Part shown: positions 1 through 8,962 of the stretch, piece by piece
Numbering within the stretch: the stretch's first letter is position 1
Layout: the number at the start of each line of letters is the position of its first letter
Assembly: GCF_014297465.1 (NCBI RefSeq)
Contig: NZ_JACORT010000007.1
Span: forward strand, 1 to 64,000
DNA: 64,000 nt
Direction of reading: 5' to 3'
Source of the DNA: Ramlibacter cellulosilyticus
GTDB taxonomy: Bacteria > Pseudomonadota > Gammaproteobacteria > Burkholderiales > Burkholderiaceae_C
Position numbers and translations under genes: made by a program
Notes under the pieces: generated by a model
Databases searched by the model: none
What the model was told of the DNA's origin: nothing
The model's input: only the letters and a program-made list of their open reading frames with translations

Positions 1-102
1 AGCGGAAAGTGTCCAAGCCAGCTCACGCGGAATCGATATAGATTTCTCCGGAGACCACCTCTTTCTCCATGCGCATCAACAACTTAGCGCTCAAATGAGA
101 AT

Positions 103-140
103 GGATCTCCGGACACTACTGGGTCAAGCCCGCAATGACA
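103..140. repeat. dispersed-repeat-like fragment at window edge
   Basis: Bases 1-150 hold no gene that I can support. Within them this stretch, read on the minus strand, begins with TGTCATTGCGGGCTTGACCC, a string I recognise as typical of short interspersed repeats in proteobacterial intergenic DNA. An inverted TCCGGAGA-like motif also occurs near 48-56. It lies immediately downstream of the PHA-type gene that ends at 151. Only one copy is visible here, so its repeat status rests on recognition. Confidence 0.3.
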
Positions 141-150
141 TGCACCTTGG

Positions 151-579
151 CTACTTGTGCTTGCGCGGCGCCGCCTTCGCCGCCGTCTTCCCCGCCGGCT
201 TGTGCCCCTCCGCATGCGGCTTGGCATGCTTGGCGGCCTTCTTCGCCTCGTGCTTCGCCAGCCCCTGCTCGAAAGCATGCAGCGGGTCCTCCTGCTCGAG
301 GAGCTGGTCGAGGTTCTTCACGATCTCGCTCTCGATCTTGCCCTTGAAGACGCCGAGCAGCAGGCCGAGCTTCGCGTGCAGCTGGAACTTGTCCTTGCCC
401 ACGTGCAGCTCGCCGCTGGCGCCGGGACGCTCGAAACGCACCGTGTCGTGGGTCTTGCCCTCCTCGTAGGTGCACTCCATGTCCAGCTTCTTCTCGGCCA
501 CCTCGGCCCATCGCCAGGCGAGCTTGCGCGCCTGTTCGAGGCCCAGGGCGTGTTCACGGACGATGCGGATGTCAGCCAC
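151..579 (-). CDS. polyhydroxyalkanoic acid system (PHA granule-region) family protein
   Basis: A 142-aa protein matching the family often called polyhydroxyalkanoic acid system protein, usually about 90-100 aa. The recognisable core covers residues 1-100 and opens with ADIRIVREHALG, followed by a predicted antiparallel beta core (residues 30-75). A family member is expected to associate with PHA granules or their regulation, but no catalytic motif is visible. The extra C-terminal 40 residues are Lys/Ala/His-rich (AAKHAKPHAEG, KTAAKAAPRKHK), like the tails of PhaP/PhaF-type DNA- or granule-binding proteins. The start is GTG at 579. It overlaps the stop of the upstream aminopeptidase gene by 8 bases, so translation is probably coupled in a three-gene operon. 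Confidence 0.75.
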   Translation of the reverse strand: MADIRIVREHALGLEQARKLAWRWAEVAEKKLDMECTYEEGKTHDTVRFERPGASGELHVGKDKFQLHAKLGLLLGVFKGKIESEIVKNLDQLLEQEDPLHAFEQGLAKHEAKKAAKHAKPHAEGHKPAGKTAAKAAPRKHK

Positions 580-1669
580 CGGCGGCCTCCTTCAGTTTCT
601 GGTGCCGCTCCTCCTTCGGCAGGGCGGCGAGCTGCCGGGCCGCATCATAGAACCGCGGCCAGTCGTCCCCGTTGGCGTGGAACAGGGCCTCGAAGCCCGG
701 GACCAGTTCATCGTACGCCGCCTGCGCCCCGAAGAAGGCGTTGTTCGCCTCGCGCACCCAGCGGTCGTAGCCGCGCCACACGCGCTCCTCGCCGCCGTGG
801 CCCGCCTTCATCCGCTCGTATTCCTCGCGGAACTGCGCCATGCGCTGCTGCTTGGCGGCTTCCTTCGCATCGGGCGCCATGCCCGGCGTCTCGTACAGCG
901 CCTTCAGGTCCTCGCGCGTGCGCCGCGACAGCTCGCGGAACGCGCGCCGGCGGCCGTCGTAGGCCGCGTATTCCTGCCGCGCCTTGTCGTCGGCCTGCGT
1001 GCGCAGCCAGCGCTCGCCGCCCAGGCGTTCCACGGCGGTGGCGAACGACTCGTTGAAGGTCGTGTCGTTCTTGGCATAGATCACCTGGTGCGCGAGCTCG
1101 TGGAAGACCAGGCGCGCCAGCTCCCCTTCGGGGTAGCCGATGAAGGTGTTCAGCAGCGGGTCGCCCCCCGCCCAGTTCATGAACCCCAGGGTCGAATACG
1201 CCGTGACCGGATAGACGTTCGTCTCGTAGCCCTGCTGCGCCAGGTCCGCGGCATCGACGCGGGCGCGCTTCTCGTCGTAGTAGCCGCGGTAGCCCACGCA
1301 GCCCGTCACCGGGAAGCACCAGGTCTTCAGCTCCAGCGAATACGCCGGGGCGGCGGTCACGTTCCAGAGGGCGGCGGTGCGGTGCAGGTCCGCGTAGCGG
1401 TGGTAGCTGGCGTTGTCCGGCAGGTGCAGCTCGGTGACCGCGTAGCGCCGGATGCGCTGCGCCAGCTTCAGGCGCTCGCGCAGCCGCTCGGACGTCTGCG
1501 GCTCCTGCAGCAGTTCGTCGATCGGCTTCGCGGCCGCCATGATGTTCAGGTGCCCCGTGACGGACTGCCAGTAGTAGCCCACGTTCGCACACCCGGTGAG
1601 GCACAGCGTCGCCGCCACTGCCACCGCTCCCACGCCCGCCAATCCCATGAACAGTGCCTTCTTCCTCAC
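572..1669 (-). CDS. putative zinc aminopeptidase, lipoprotein (COG4324 type)
   Basis: A 365-aa predicted aminopeptidase of the uncharacterised COG4324 family. The N-terminus is a lipoprotein signal: basic MRKK, a hydrophobic stretch and lipobox LTGC with Cys27, so the mature protein should be membrane-anchored in the envelope. A metallopeptidase HELAHQ motif lies near residue 188, followed by NESFATAVE, whose Glu fits the third metal ligand of gluzincins. The start is GTG at 1669, chosen because it overlaps the stop of the upstream oxidoreductase (GTGA) and opens a correct lipoprotein signal. An internal ATG 7 codons later would remove the basic N-region. The next gene overlaps its 3' end. 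The physiological substrate is unknown. Confidence 0.8.
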   Translation of the reverse strand: MRKKALFMGLAGVGAVAVAATLCLTGCANVGYYWQSVTGHLNIMAAAKPIDELLQEPQTSERLRERLKLAQRIRRYAVTELHLPDNASYHRYADLHRTAALWNVTAAPAYSLELKTWCFPVTGCVGYRGYYDEKRARVDAADLAQQGYETNVYPVTAYSTLGFMNWAGGDPLLNTFIGYPEGELARLVFHELAHQVIYAKNDTTFNESFATAVERLGGERWLRTQADDKARQEYAAYDGRRRAFRELSRRTREDLKALYETPGMAPDAKEAAKQQRMAQFREEYERMKAGHGGEERVWRGYDRWVREANNAFFGAQAAYDELVPGFEALFHANGDDWPRFYDAARQLAALPKEERHQKLKEAAGG

Positions 1670-3729
1670 GCGGGCTGGACGTCGACCAGGCAGTCGTAGA
1701 ACACGGGCGCGCGGCCCAGGTCCGTCAGGCGCTGGCTGGTGAGTTCGTTGACGTTGGTGCCGTTGGCCCCGAGCTTGCGCCACCAGATGCCCAGGCCGTT
1801 GACCACGCCGGGGCGCGCGCGCTTCGACACGCGGGCGCGGCAGTGGTACTCGCCACGGTCGTTGAAGACGCGCACCATCTGGCGGTCCACGATGCCGCGC
1901 GCGGCCGCATCGTCCGCATGTATCTCCAGCAGCGGCTCGCCCTCGATGTCGCGCAGGCTCTGCACGTTGACGAAGGTGGAGTTGAGCCAGTTGCGCGCCG
2001 GTGGCGAGATCATGGCCAGCGGATGGCGTTGCGAGCTGCCCGCGGCCTCGTAGTTCGGCACATGGTCCGGCAGGCCGTCGAGGCCCTGGCGCGCGAGCCG
2101 CTCGCTGAAGAACTCGCACTTGCCCGAAGGCGTGGGGAAGCCGCCATCGGCGAACGGCGCGTCCGGGATGTGCAGGCTCGCGAAGCCCTGCCCCAGCAGC
2201 CGCTCGAAATCGACGTGGCCGCCGAAGGCGCGGCGGCACAGGTCCTCGTCGCTGTCGCGGAAGCACGCGTCCGTGAAGCCCATGCGCTGCGCCAGCTCGC
2301 GGAACACCTGCGTGTTGGGCCGGGACTGCCCCACGGGCGCGATCGCGGGCTGGTTCAGCATCACGTCGGTGTGGCCGTACGTGCCGTGGATGTCCCAGTG
2401 TTCCAGCTGCGTCGTGGCGGGCAGGACGTAGTCCGCGTAGTCCACCGTGTCGGTGTGGAACTGCTCCAGGACCACGGTGAACAAGTCCTCGCGCGCGAAG
2501 CCGCGCGCCACCTTGCCCGACTCCGGTGCCACGGCCAGCGGGTTGCTGTTGTAGACGACGACGGCCTCGACCGCCGGGCCGAAGGACGGCGAGGACGGCC
2601 GCAGCAGGTCGTCACCGATGGTGACCATGTTGATCGTGCGCGGCCGGCGATCGCCCAGCAGGTCCAGCCGCTGCAGCCACGCGCGGTCGGCGGGGAAGAA
2701 GCCGGAGCTCGAAAGCAGCACGCCGCCCGCGCGATGGCGCCACGCGCCCACGAGCGCCGGCAGGCACGCCACCGCGCGCACCGCGTTGCCGCCGCCGCGC
2801 ACGCGCTGCATGCCGTAGTTCAGGCGGATGGCGGCGGGGCGGATCGTGCCGTAGTCCCGCGCCAGGTCGCGGATCTGCTGCGCGGGGATGCCGCACACGT
2901 GCGCGGCGCGCTCGGGCGTCCAGCGCAGCGCGCGTTCGCGCAGGCCTTCCCAGCCCGAGGTGTGGCGCGCGATGTAGTCGTGGTCCAGCCAGTCGTGGAC
3001 CACCAGTTCGTGCATCAGCGCGAGGGCCAGCGCGCCGTCGGTGCCGGGAAGCAGCTGCACGTGCTCGTGGCATTTCTCCGCCGTCTCGGTGCGCCGCGGG
3101 TCGATGCACACCAGCCTGGCGCCGCGCCGCTTGGCCTCCTGCGCGAGCCGCCAGAAATGCACGCTGCTGGTGATCGCGTTGCTGCCCCACACGAGGATCA
3201 GCCCCGCCTCGGCGAAGAACTCCACCTTCATGCCGACCTTGGCGCCCAGGGTCTGGACGAGCGCCTCGGCGCCGGCGGAGGCGCAGATGGTGCGATCGAG
3301 CAGCGAGGCGCCCAGGCGGTGGAAGAAGCGGCCGGCCATCGCCTCGCCCTGCACCAGGCCCATGGTGCCGCAGTAGCTGTAAGGCAGGATCGCTTGCGGG
3401 TCGCGCGCGGCGATCGCGGAGAGCCGGCGCGCGATGTCGTCCAGCGCGGCGTCCCAGGAGACCGGCTCGAAGCGGCCCGAACCCTTGGGGCCGCTGCGGC
3501 GCAGCGGCTGCAGGAGGCGTTCCGGGTGGTAGGTGCGCTCCAGGTAGTGCGACACCTTGTTGCACAGGACGCCGTCGGTGGGCTGGTGCGCCGGGTTGCC
3601 CTGCAGGCGCACCGCCACGCCGTCCTGCACGGTGGTGACCAGGGCGCAGGTGTCGGGGCAGTCGTGCGGACAGGCACCGGGCACCTGGCGTGCGGCGGCT
3701 GCGGGGACGGTCTCCAGCATGCGGTCCAT
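1666..3729 (-). CDS. molybdopterin-dependent oxidoreductase
   Basis: A 687-aa protein of the formate dehydrogenase/DMSO reductase superfamily. Residues 20-28 read CPHDCPDTC, and with a Cys near residue 56 (LCNK) they form an N-terminal [4Fe-4S] ligand set. The central region holds the bis-MGD-binding domains, for example LILVWGSNAI, VCIDPRRTETA and LPATTQLEHWDIHGTYGH. The C-terminal about 120 residues form the dinucleotide-binding beta-barrel (VRVFNDRGEYHCRARVS). Length fits short cytoplasmic members of this superfamily. No Tat signal is seen, so it is probably cytosolic. It heads a leftward operon with overlapping downstream genes. Exact substrate is not deducible; annotation as formate dehydrogenase would be overreach. 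Confidence 0.9.
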   Translation of the reverse strand: MDRMLETVPAAAARQVPGACPHDCPDTCALVTTVQDGVAVRLQGNPAHQPTDGVLCNKVSHYLERTYHPERLLQPLRRSGPKGSGRFEPVSWDAALDDIARRLSAIAARDPQAILPYSYCGTMGLVQGEAMAGRFFHRLGASLLDRTICASAGAEALVQTLGAKVGMKVEFFAEAGLILVWGSNAITSSVHFWRLAQEAKRRGARLVCIDPRRTETAEKCHEHVQLLPGTDGALALALMHELVVHDWLDHDYIARHTSGWEGLRERALRWTPERAAHVCGIPAQQIRDLARDYGTIRPAAIRLNYGMQRVRGGGNAVRAVACLPALVGAWRHRAGGVLLSSSGFFPADRAWLQRLDLLGDRRPRTINMVTIGDDLLRPSSPSFGPAVEAVVVYNSNPLAVAPESGKVARGFAREDLFTVVLEQFHTDTVDYADYVLPATTQLEHWDIHGTYGHTDVMLNQPAIAPVGQSRPNTQVFRELAQRMGFTDACFRDSDEDLCRRAFGGHVDFERLLGQGFASLHIPDAPFADGGFPTPSGKCEFFSERLARQGLDGLPDHVPNYEAAGSSQRHPLAMISPPARNWLNSTFVNVQSLRDIEGEPLLEIHADDAAARGIVDRQMVRVFNDRGEYHCRARVSKRARPGVVNGLGIWWRKLGANGTNVNELTSQRLTDLGRAPVFYDCLVDVQPA

Positions 3730-3855
3730 TGTCGTCGGCGGGCGGGCGCGGTGGCGTGCATGGTAACCAACCCGTGTGGCGCGCTAGGGATTTGGCCTAG
3801 GGCCCCAGGCCCATCCGACAGCGAAAAGCAAGGCCCGGTCCGGAGAATCGTCCGG

Positions 3856-4980
3856 ATGCTCAACCGACGCCGTTTCACCCGTGCCCTCGCCGGCGCGGCC
3901 GCCCTCGCGGGCGCTCCTGCGCTGCGCGCGCAGGGCGATCGCCTCCTGCTCGCCCAGTCCGCCCCCTTCACCGGTCCATCCGCCCAGCTGGGCATCCAGT
4001 TCCACCAGGGCGCGAAGCTCTACTTCGACCAGCTCAACGCGCAGGGCGGGCTGCACCGCCGCCAGATCGAGCTGGTGAAGCTGGACGACGGCTACGAGCC
4101 GGATCGCTGCGTGGAGAACACGCGCAAGCTGATCGCGGAAGACCCGGTCGCCCTCTTCGGCTACATCGGCACGCCCACCAGCGTCGCCGCCCTGCCGCTG
4201 GCAACCGCCGCGAAGATTCCCTTCGTGGCGCCTTTCACCGGCGCGATGGCGCTGCGCCAGCCCCTGAACCGCTGGGCCTTCCACGTGCGCGCTTCCTACA
4301 ACGACGAGACCGAGCTGATCGTCAAGCAGCTCACCTCGCTCAACGTGCACGGGATCGCGGTCTTCCACCAGAACGACGCGTACGGCAAGGCCGGCCTCGA
4401 CGGCGTGGAGCTCGCGATGAAGGCGCGCAACATGAAGGTGCTGGCGCAGGCCACCGTCGAACGGAACTCCGTGGACGTGGCGGGCGCGGTGAGGAAGCTC
4501 GTCGCGGCGCAGCCGGATGCGATCGTGCAGATCGGAGCGTACAAGGCCTGTGCGGCGTTCATCCGCCAGGCGCGGGCGGCCGGTTTCGGCGGCACCTTCT
4601 TCAACGTGTCCTTCGTGGGCACGCAGGCGCTGGCCGACGAACTGGGCAAGGACGCCACGGGCGTGGTCGTCTCGCAGGTGATGCCTTCGCCGTACAACGC
4701 GGCGCGCCCGATCACGCGCGAGTTCCTCGCCGCCGTGAAGAAGGCGGGCGGCGACTACCAGGCCAACTTCTCGAGCATGGAAGGCTACCTCGCCGCGAAG
4801 GTGATGGCCGAAGGCATCCGCCGCGGCAAGCCGACGCACGAAGGCGTGGTGGCGGGGCTGGAGGCCATCGGCAACGAGGACTTCGGCGGCTTCACGGTGT
4901 CGTTCTCGCCGAACGACCACGTGGCGTCGAAGTTCGTGGAGTTGTCGATGCTGACGGGGGATGGGAAGGTGCGGACGTAA
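3856..4980 (+). CDS. ABC transporter periplasmic substrate-binding protein (branched-chain amino acid type)
   Basis: A 374-aa periplasmic-binding protein of the LivJ/LivK (Peripla_BP_6) type. The first 25 residues read like a twin-arginine/Sec signal (NRRRFTRALAGAAALAGAPA, cleavage likely after LRAQ). The mature part begins with LLAQSAPFTGPSAQLG, typical of this family, and continues with alternating Rossmann-like segments such as VALFGYIGTPTSVAALPL and GIAVFHQNDAYGKAGLDG. Permease and ATPase partners are not adjacent, as is common for orphan binding proteins in Comamonadaceae. The ligand cannot be read from sequence. The ATG at 3856 is used; an open frame runs far upstream but lies antisense to the divergent oxidoreductase gene. 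Confidence 0.88.
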   Translation: MLNRRRFTRALAGAAALAGAPALRAQGDRLLLAQSAPFTGPSAQLGIQFHQGAKLYFDQLNAQGGLHRRQIELVKLDDGYEPDRCVENTRKLIAEDPVALFGYIGTPTSVAALPLATAAKIPFVAPFTGAMALRQPLNRWAFHVRASYNDETELIVKQLTSLNVHGIAVFHQNDAYGKAGLDGVELAMKARNMKVLAQATVERNSVDVAGAVRKLVAAQPDAIVQIGAYKACAAFIRQARAAGFGGTFFNVSFVGTQALADELGKDATGVVVSQVMPSPYNAARPITREFLAAVKKAGGDYQANFSSMEGYLAAKVMAEGIRRGKPTHEGVVAGLEAIGNEDFGGFTVSFSPNDHVASKFVELSMLTGDGKVRT

Positions 4981-4989
4981 GGCGGGGTC

Positions 4990-5172
4990 ATCGGTGGGCT
5001 GTCCGAGGCTCGGCTTCGCCTTCTCTTCGGGCTACGTGCCGCCACGGCGTCACTCGAACGCTGGCGCTCACCTTCCGCGGCTTTCGCCGCGCCACCCTGC
5101 AGGGGGCGCCGGGAATTCGTAGGGTGGCGGCGCGACAGCGCCGGAAGGTGAGCGAAGCGAACCCCACCGATC
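4990..5172. repeat. palindromic intergenic repeat, family B
   Basis: The 196-base space between two convergent genes is filled by a palindromic element. Bases 5067-5098 (ctcaccttccgcggc...ccaccct) are the imperfect inverse of 5119-5154 (agggtggcggcgc...ggaaggtgag), and the right part ends gcgaagcgaaccccaccgatc. The same unit in the opposite orientation occurs at 13797-13849. It may act as a bidirectional terminator or REP-type element. No gene is seen in this space. Confidence 0.7.
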
Positions 5173-5176
5173 AAGA

Positions 5177-6355
5177 TCAAGAGATCCCCCGCACCTGTGC
5201 CAACCCCTCCATGAACGCCTGGCACCGCCCCAGCTGCTCCAGGCTCACGTATTCATCCGGCTGGTGCGCCTGGCCGATGCTGCCCGGCCCGCACACCACC
5301 GTGCGGATCCCCGCATTCCTGAAGATCCCCGCTTCCGTGCCGAACGCCACGTTGGTCGTGCGCGGCTCGCCGGCGAGGCGCATCGCGAGCTGCGTCACGC
5401 CGTCCTGCTCGGAGCCGAGGAAGCTCGGGATCTCGCAGAGGGTCTCGAAGCGGAAGCCCGTGTCGGGCGCCACCTTCCGCATCGCCGGTTCCAGCGAGCG
5501 CGCATACGCCACGACCTGCTCCTGCATGGCCCGCGCATCGGCCGTCGGCAGGTCGCGGAACTCGTAGCGGAACTCCGCGTCGCGCGGCACGACGTTGTCC
5601 GCGATGCCGCCGTGGAACTGGCCGACGCTCGCCGTGGAGAACGGCACGTCGAAGCCCGCATAGCGCGGCTCCTCGCGCTCGAATCCCTCCGCCATGTCGC
5701 GCACGCGGCCGACCACGCGCGCCGCCATCTCGATCGCGTTCACCGAGTGCGGGGTGAGCGAGGAGTGCGCCTCCTTGCCGCGCACGCAGCAGCGGTAGCG
5801 GTACACGCCCTTGTGCGCGATGGCGGGCACCATGGACGTGGGCTCGCCGACGATGCACGCGAGCGGTGCGATGCCCGCGTCGCGCAGGTCGGCGATCAGC
5901 TCCTTGACGCCGAAGCAGCCGATCTCCTCCTCGTAGCTGAAGGCGAAGTGGATCGCGAACGGCGCCGAACTGTTCAGGAACAGCTCCGCATGGGCGACGG
6001 CCGTGGCGATGAAGCCCTTCATGTCCGCCGAGCCGCGGCCGTACAGGCGGCCGTCCTTCACCACGCCACCGAGCGGATCCACCGACCAGTCCTGCCCGTC
6101 CCACGGCACGGTGTCCGTGTGGCCGGAGAGGATCAGCCCCGCCGGCTTGCCCTCGCCCAGCGTGGCGAACAGGTTCGCCTTGGTCCTGTCCGCGTTGTAG
6201 CTCAGCCGGCTCTTCACGCCCAGGCGCGCGAGTTCGTCGCGGATGCAATGGATGAGCGGCAGGTTGGTGTTCGCGCTGACGGTGTTGAAGCCGACGAGCG
6301 TGCGCGCCAGTGCGAGGGCGCGCGGCGCGGAAGGGGTGGCAGCCATGCGCCGCAT
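5177..6355 (-). CDS. argE: acetylornithine deacetylase
   Basis: A 392-aa M20 metallopeptidase-family enzyme. It resembles ArgE, which removes the acetyl group from N-acetylornithine in arginine synthesis. The motifs SGHTDTVPW (first metal His/Asp), YGRGSADMKGF (bridging Asp) and YEEEIGC (catalytic Glu pair) appear in order, with the dimerisation lid in between (residues about 180-300). Length matches the family. Two in-frame ATGs exist, at 6355 and 6346; neither has a convincing ribosome site and either may be used. The gene is divergent from another M20 gene (6451) and convergent with the ABC binding protein, so it is probably transcribed alone. Close paralogues acting on other N-acyl amino acids cannot be excluded. 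Confidence 0.87.
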   Translation of the reverse strand: MRRMAATPSAPRALALARTLVGFNTVSANTNLPLIHCIRDELARLGVKSRLSYNADRTKANLFATLGEGKPAGLILSGHTDTVPWDGQDWSVDPLGGVVKDGRLYGRGSADMKGFIATAVAHAELFLNSSAPFAIHFAFSYEEEIGCFGVKELIADLRDAGIAPLACIVGEPTSMVPAIAHKGVYRYRCCVRGKEAHSSLTPHSVNAIEMAARVVGRVRDMAEGFEREEPRYAGFDVPFSTASVGQFHGGIADNVVPRDAEFRYEFRDLPTADARAMQEQVVAYARSLEPAMRKVAPDTGFRFETLCEIPSFLGSEQDGVTQLAMRLAGEPRTTNVAFGTEAGIFRNAGIRTVVCGPGSIGQAHQPDEYVSLEQLGRCQAFMEGLAQVRGIS

Positions 6356-6450
6356 TCTGCGCGAAAAGATTTCGCGGATTACCCCTCATAGGCATGCTTC
6401 CTGCACCTCGGTAGACTGGCAGGCTCCCAGCAGGACCCCCTCGCACCACC

Positions 6451-7647
6451 ATGAAGCTCCTGGACTCCATCGTCACCGAAGCTGCGTCCATCGTCGCCGT
6501 CCGCCGCGACATCCACGCCCATCCCGAACTCTGCTTCGAGGAAGTGCGCACCGCCGACGTCATCGCGGCCAGGCTCGCCGAATGGGGCATCCCGGTGCAC
6601 CGCGGCCTGGGCGGCACCGGCGTCGTCGGCATCGTCAAGAACGGCACTTCCTCCCGCGCCGTCGGCCTGCGCGCCGACATGGACGCCCTGCCCATGCAGG
6701 AATTCAACACCTTCGCGCACGCCAGCAAGCACGCCGGCCGGATGCACGCGTGCGGGCACGACGGCCACGTCGCCATGCTGCTCGCGGCGGCGAAGCACTT
6801 CGCCCGCAACCGCCACTTCGACGGCACCGTCTACCTGATCTTCCAGCCCGCGGAAGAAGGCGGCGGCGGCGCGCGCGAGATGATCAAGGACGGCCTCTTC
6901 GAGAAATTCCCGATGGAAGCCGTCTTCGGCATGCACAACTGGCCGGGCGGCCAGGTCGGGCGCTTCGCCGTGAGCCCCGGGCCGGTGATGGCGTCCACCG
7001 CCGAATTCAAGGTCACCATCCGCGGCAAGGGCGGCCACGGCGCCATGCCGCACCTGGGCGTGGACCCGGTGCCGGTGGCCTGCCAGGTCGTGCAGGCCTT
7101 CCAGACCATCGTCAGCCGCAACGTCAAGCCGATCGACGCGGGCGTGGTCTCGGTCACCATGATCCACGCCGGCGAAGCCACCAACGTGATCCCCGACAGC
7201 TGCGAGCTGCAAGGCACCGTGCGCGCCTTCCGCGAGGAAGTGCAGGACCTGATCGAGAAGCGCATGCGCCAGATCGCGGAGAACACCTGCGCCGCGCACG
7301 ATGCGCAGTGCGAGTTCAGCTTCGAGCGCAACTACCCGGCGACGGTGAACTCGCAGGCCGAGGCGGATTTCGCGCGCAAGGTGATGGCCACCATCGTCGG
7401 CGAGGAGAACGTCCTCGTGCAGGAACCCACGATGGGCGCGGAGGACTTCGCCTTCATGCTGCAGGCCAAGCCGGGCGCCTATTGCTTCATCGCCAACGGC
7501 GACGGCTCGCACCGCGAATTCGGCCACGGCGCGGGACCGTGCGTGCTGCACAACCCGAGCTACGACTTCAACGACGACCTCATCCCGCTGGGCGCCACCT
7601 ACTGGGTGCGGCTGGCGGAGGAGTGGCTGGCCAAGGGCAGCGCGTGA
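6451..7647 (+). CDS. M20 family amidohydrolase (hippurate hydrolase-like)
   Basis: A 398-aa metal-dependent amidohydrolase of the HipO/IAA-amino-acid hydrolase group (M20D). The motifs are RRDIHAHPELCFEE at the N-terminus, RADMDALPM, MHACGHDGHVAML (metal ligands), FQPAEEGGGGA (catalytic Glu pair) and a late metal-binding His in GHGAGPCVLHNP. It should cleave N-acyl or N-benzoyl amino acids in the cytoplasm; the actual substrate is unknown. It is divergent from argE with 95 bases between starts. Its stop overlaps the GTG start of the DUF2817 peptidase (GTGA), implying coupled translation and possibly sequential breakdown of acylated peptides. Confidence 0.9.
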   Translation: MKLLDSIVTEAASIVAVRRDIHAHPELCFEEVRTADVIAARLAEWGIPVHRGLGGTGVVGIVKNGTSSRAVGLRADMDALPMQEFNTFAHASKHAGRMHACGHDGHVAMLLAAAKHFARNRHFDGTVYLIFQPAEEGGGGAREMIKDGLFEKFPMEAVFGMHNWPGGQVGRFAVSPGPVMASTAEFKVTIRGKGGHGAMPHLGVDPVPVACQVVQAFQTIVSRNVKPIDAGVVSVTMIHAGEATNVIPDSCELQGTVRAFREEVQDLIEKRMRQIAENTCAAHDAQCEFSFERNYPATVNSQAEADFARKVMATIVGEENVLVQEPTMGAEDFAFMLQAKPGAYCFIANGDGSHREFGHGAGPCVLHNPSYDFNDDLIPLGATYWVRLAEEWLAKGSA

Positions 7648-8741
7648 GCGCCGCAGGCGCGTTCTCGCGCAGCTACGCCGAGGCCCGCCGGAAGTTCCTG
7701 CAAGCCGCGGCCGACGCGGGCCTGCAGGTGGAGGGCAAGCCCCATCCCCTGCCCGGCCTCGAAGGCGAGGCGCTCGCGATGGACGTCGCGCGCGAAGGCC
7801 ATCCGAGTGCGGCGAAGCTGCTGGTCCTGAGCAGCGCCTGCCACGGCGTCGAGGGCTTCTGCGGCAGCGGCGTGCAGGTCGCGGCGCTGCGCGACGCGGA
7901 GTTCCGCCAACGCGCCGCCGACCAGGGCGTGGCCGTGCTCTACATCCACGGCCTGAACCCCTACGGCTTCTCGCACCTGCGCCGGACGACGCATGAGAAC
8001 GTCGACCTGAACCGCAACTTCCACGACTTCGCGGCGCCCCTGCCGGAGAACCCCGGCTTCGGCGAACTGCATCCGGTGCTGGTGCCGCCCGAGTGGCCGC
8101 CGACGGCGGAGAACGAGCACGCGCTGGGCGCGTACATCGCGAAGCACGGCGAGAAAGCCTTCCAGGCGGTGGTCTCGGGCGGGCAGCACACCCACCCGGA
8201 CGGCCTCTACTTCGGCGGCCGCGCCCCGACCTGGAGCAACCTCGCGCTGCGCGAAGTGCTGCGCACCCACGGCCGCCGCGCCGGCCGCATCGCCTGGATC
8301 GACATCCACACCGGCCTCGGCCCGAGCGGCGTCGGCGAGCGCATCTACGCGGGCATCGACGACCCCGTCGCGCTCGCGCGCGCGCAGGCGTGGTGGGGCG
8401 GCGATGGCCGCACGCCCGTGGTCTCCTTCTACGACGGCTCCTCGTCCTCGGCGCGACTGACGGGCCTGATGTTCACGGCGGCGTACGAGGAGTGCCCGCA
8501 GGCGGAGTACACGGGCATTGCCATGGAGTACGGCACGCTGCCGGTGATGGACGTGTTCAATGCGCTGCGGGGCGAGCAGTGGCTCAACGCGCACCCCGAC
8601 GCCCCCGCGGAAAAGGCGGCCGCGATCCGCAAGCGCATGATGGAAGCGTTCTACACGGACACCGACGCGTGGCGCGGGCAGATCCTGGCGCAGTCGCGGG
8701 AGGCGCTGCTGCAGGCGGTGGACGGGTTGGGAGGGGAATGA
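7644..8741 (+). CDS. DUF2817 family M14-like metallopeptidase
   Basis: A 365-aa protein of the DUF2817 family, related to zinc carboxypeptidases of clan M14. It shows CHGVEGFCGSG (His and Glu metal ligands), HENVDLNRNFHDF (substrate-binding Asn/Arg) and WIDIHTGLGPSG (third His), then a Glu in GIAMEYGT matching the catalytic Glu near the C-terminus. No signal peptide is seen, so it is presumed cytoplasmic. Start is GTG at 7644, overlapping the amidohydrolase stop by four bases. The pair likely forms a two-gene operon. The substrate is unknown. Confidence 0.85.
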   Translation: MSAAGAFSRSYAEARRKFLQAAADAGLQVEGKPHPLPGLEGEALAMDVAREGHPSAAKLLVLSSACHGVEGFCGSGVQVAALRDAEFRQRAADQGVAVLYIHGLNPYGFSHLRRTTHENVDLNRNFHDFAAPLPENPGFGELHPVLVPPEWPPTAENEHALGAYIAKHGEKAFQAVVSGGQHTHPDGLYFGGRAPTWSNLALREVLRTHGRRAGRIAWIDIHTGLGPSGVGERIYAGIDDPVALARAQAWWGGDGRTPVVSFYDGSSSSARLTGLMFTAAYEECPQAEYTGIAMEYGTLPVMDVFNALRGEQWLNAHPDAPAEKAAAIRKRMMEAFYTDTDAWRGQILAQSREALLQAVDGLGGE

Positions 8742-8746
8742 CGAAT

Positions 8747-8831
8747 CGCTGGGGTGCGCTTCGCGCAACCCAGCCTACGCCCGCCGGCATCGCTGGCCCG
8801 TAGGCTGGGTTGCGCGAAGCGCACCCCAGCG
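8747..8831. repeat. perfect 33-bp inverted repeat, family A palindrome
   Basis: Bases 8747-8779 and 8799-8831 are exact reverse complements with a 19-base loop. The arm reads cgtaggctgggttgcgcgaa followed by gcgcaccccagcg. A further rightward copy lies at 8884-8914. Related copies occur at 46822-46906 and 51295-51377. It sits between the convergent ends of the DUF2817 peptidase and coaX. It could fold as a strong hairpin and end transcription from both sides, although no T-run follows. Confidence 0.9.
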
Positions 8832-8962
8832 CGGAACGCCCCTCAAGCCGCCACCGCCCGCGACTGCGCGATCACCAGGGCCCGTAGGCTGGGTTGCGCG
8901 AAGCGCACCCCAGCGTGGAGCGCCCCTCAAGCCGCCACCGCCCGCGACTGCGCGATCACCAG
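8797..8962. repeat. 84-bp tandem duplication including the coaX 3' end
   Basis: Bases 8797-8878 and 8881-8962 are near-identical, with an offset of 84 and two visible differences (gcggaac versus gtggagc). Each unit contains one arm of the family A palindrome and the last 12 codons of coaX with its stop codon (…[11 protein letters not shown]). The left unit is therefore an untranslated relic of the gene end. Confidence 0.88.

Noticed and set aside
1654..3855. N-terminal extension of the ABC binding-protein frame
   Set aside because: It runs antisense through the molybdopterin oxidoreductase; the true start at 3856 opens a normal signal peptide.
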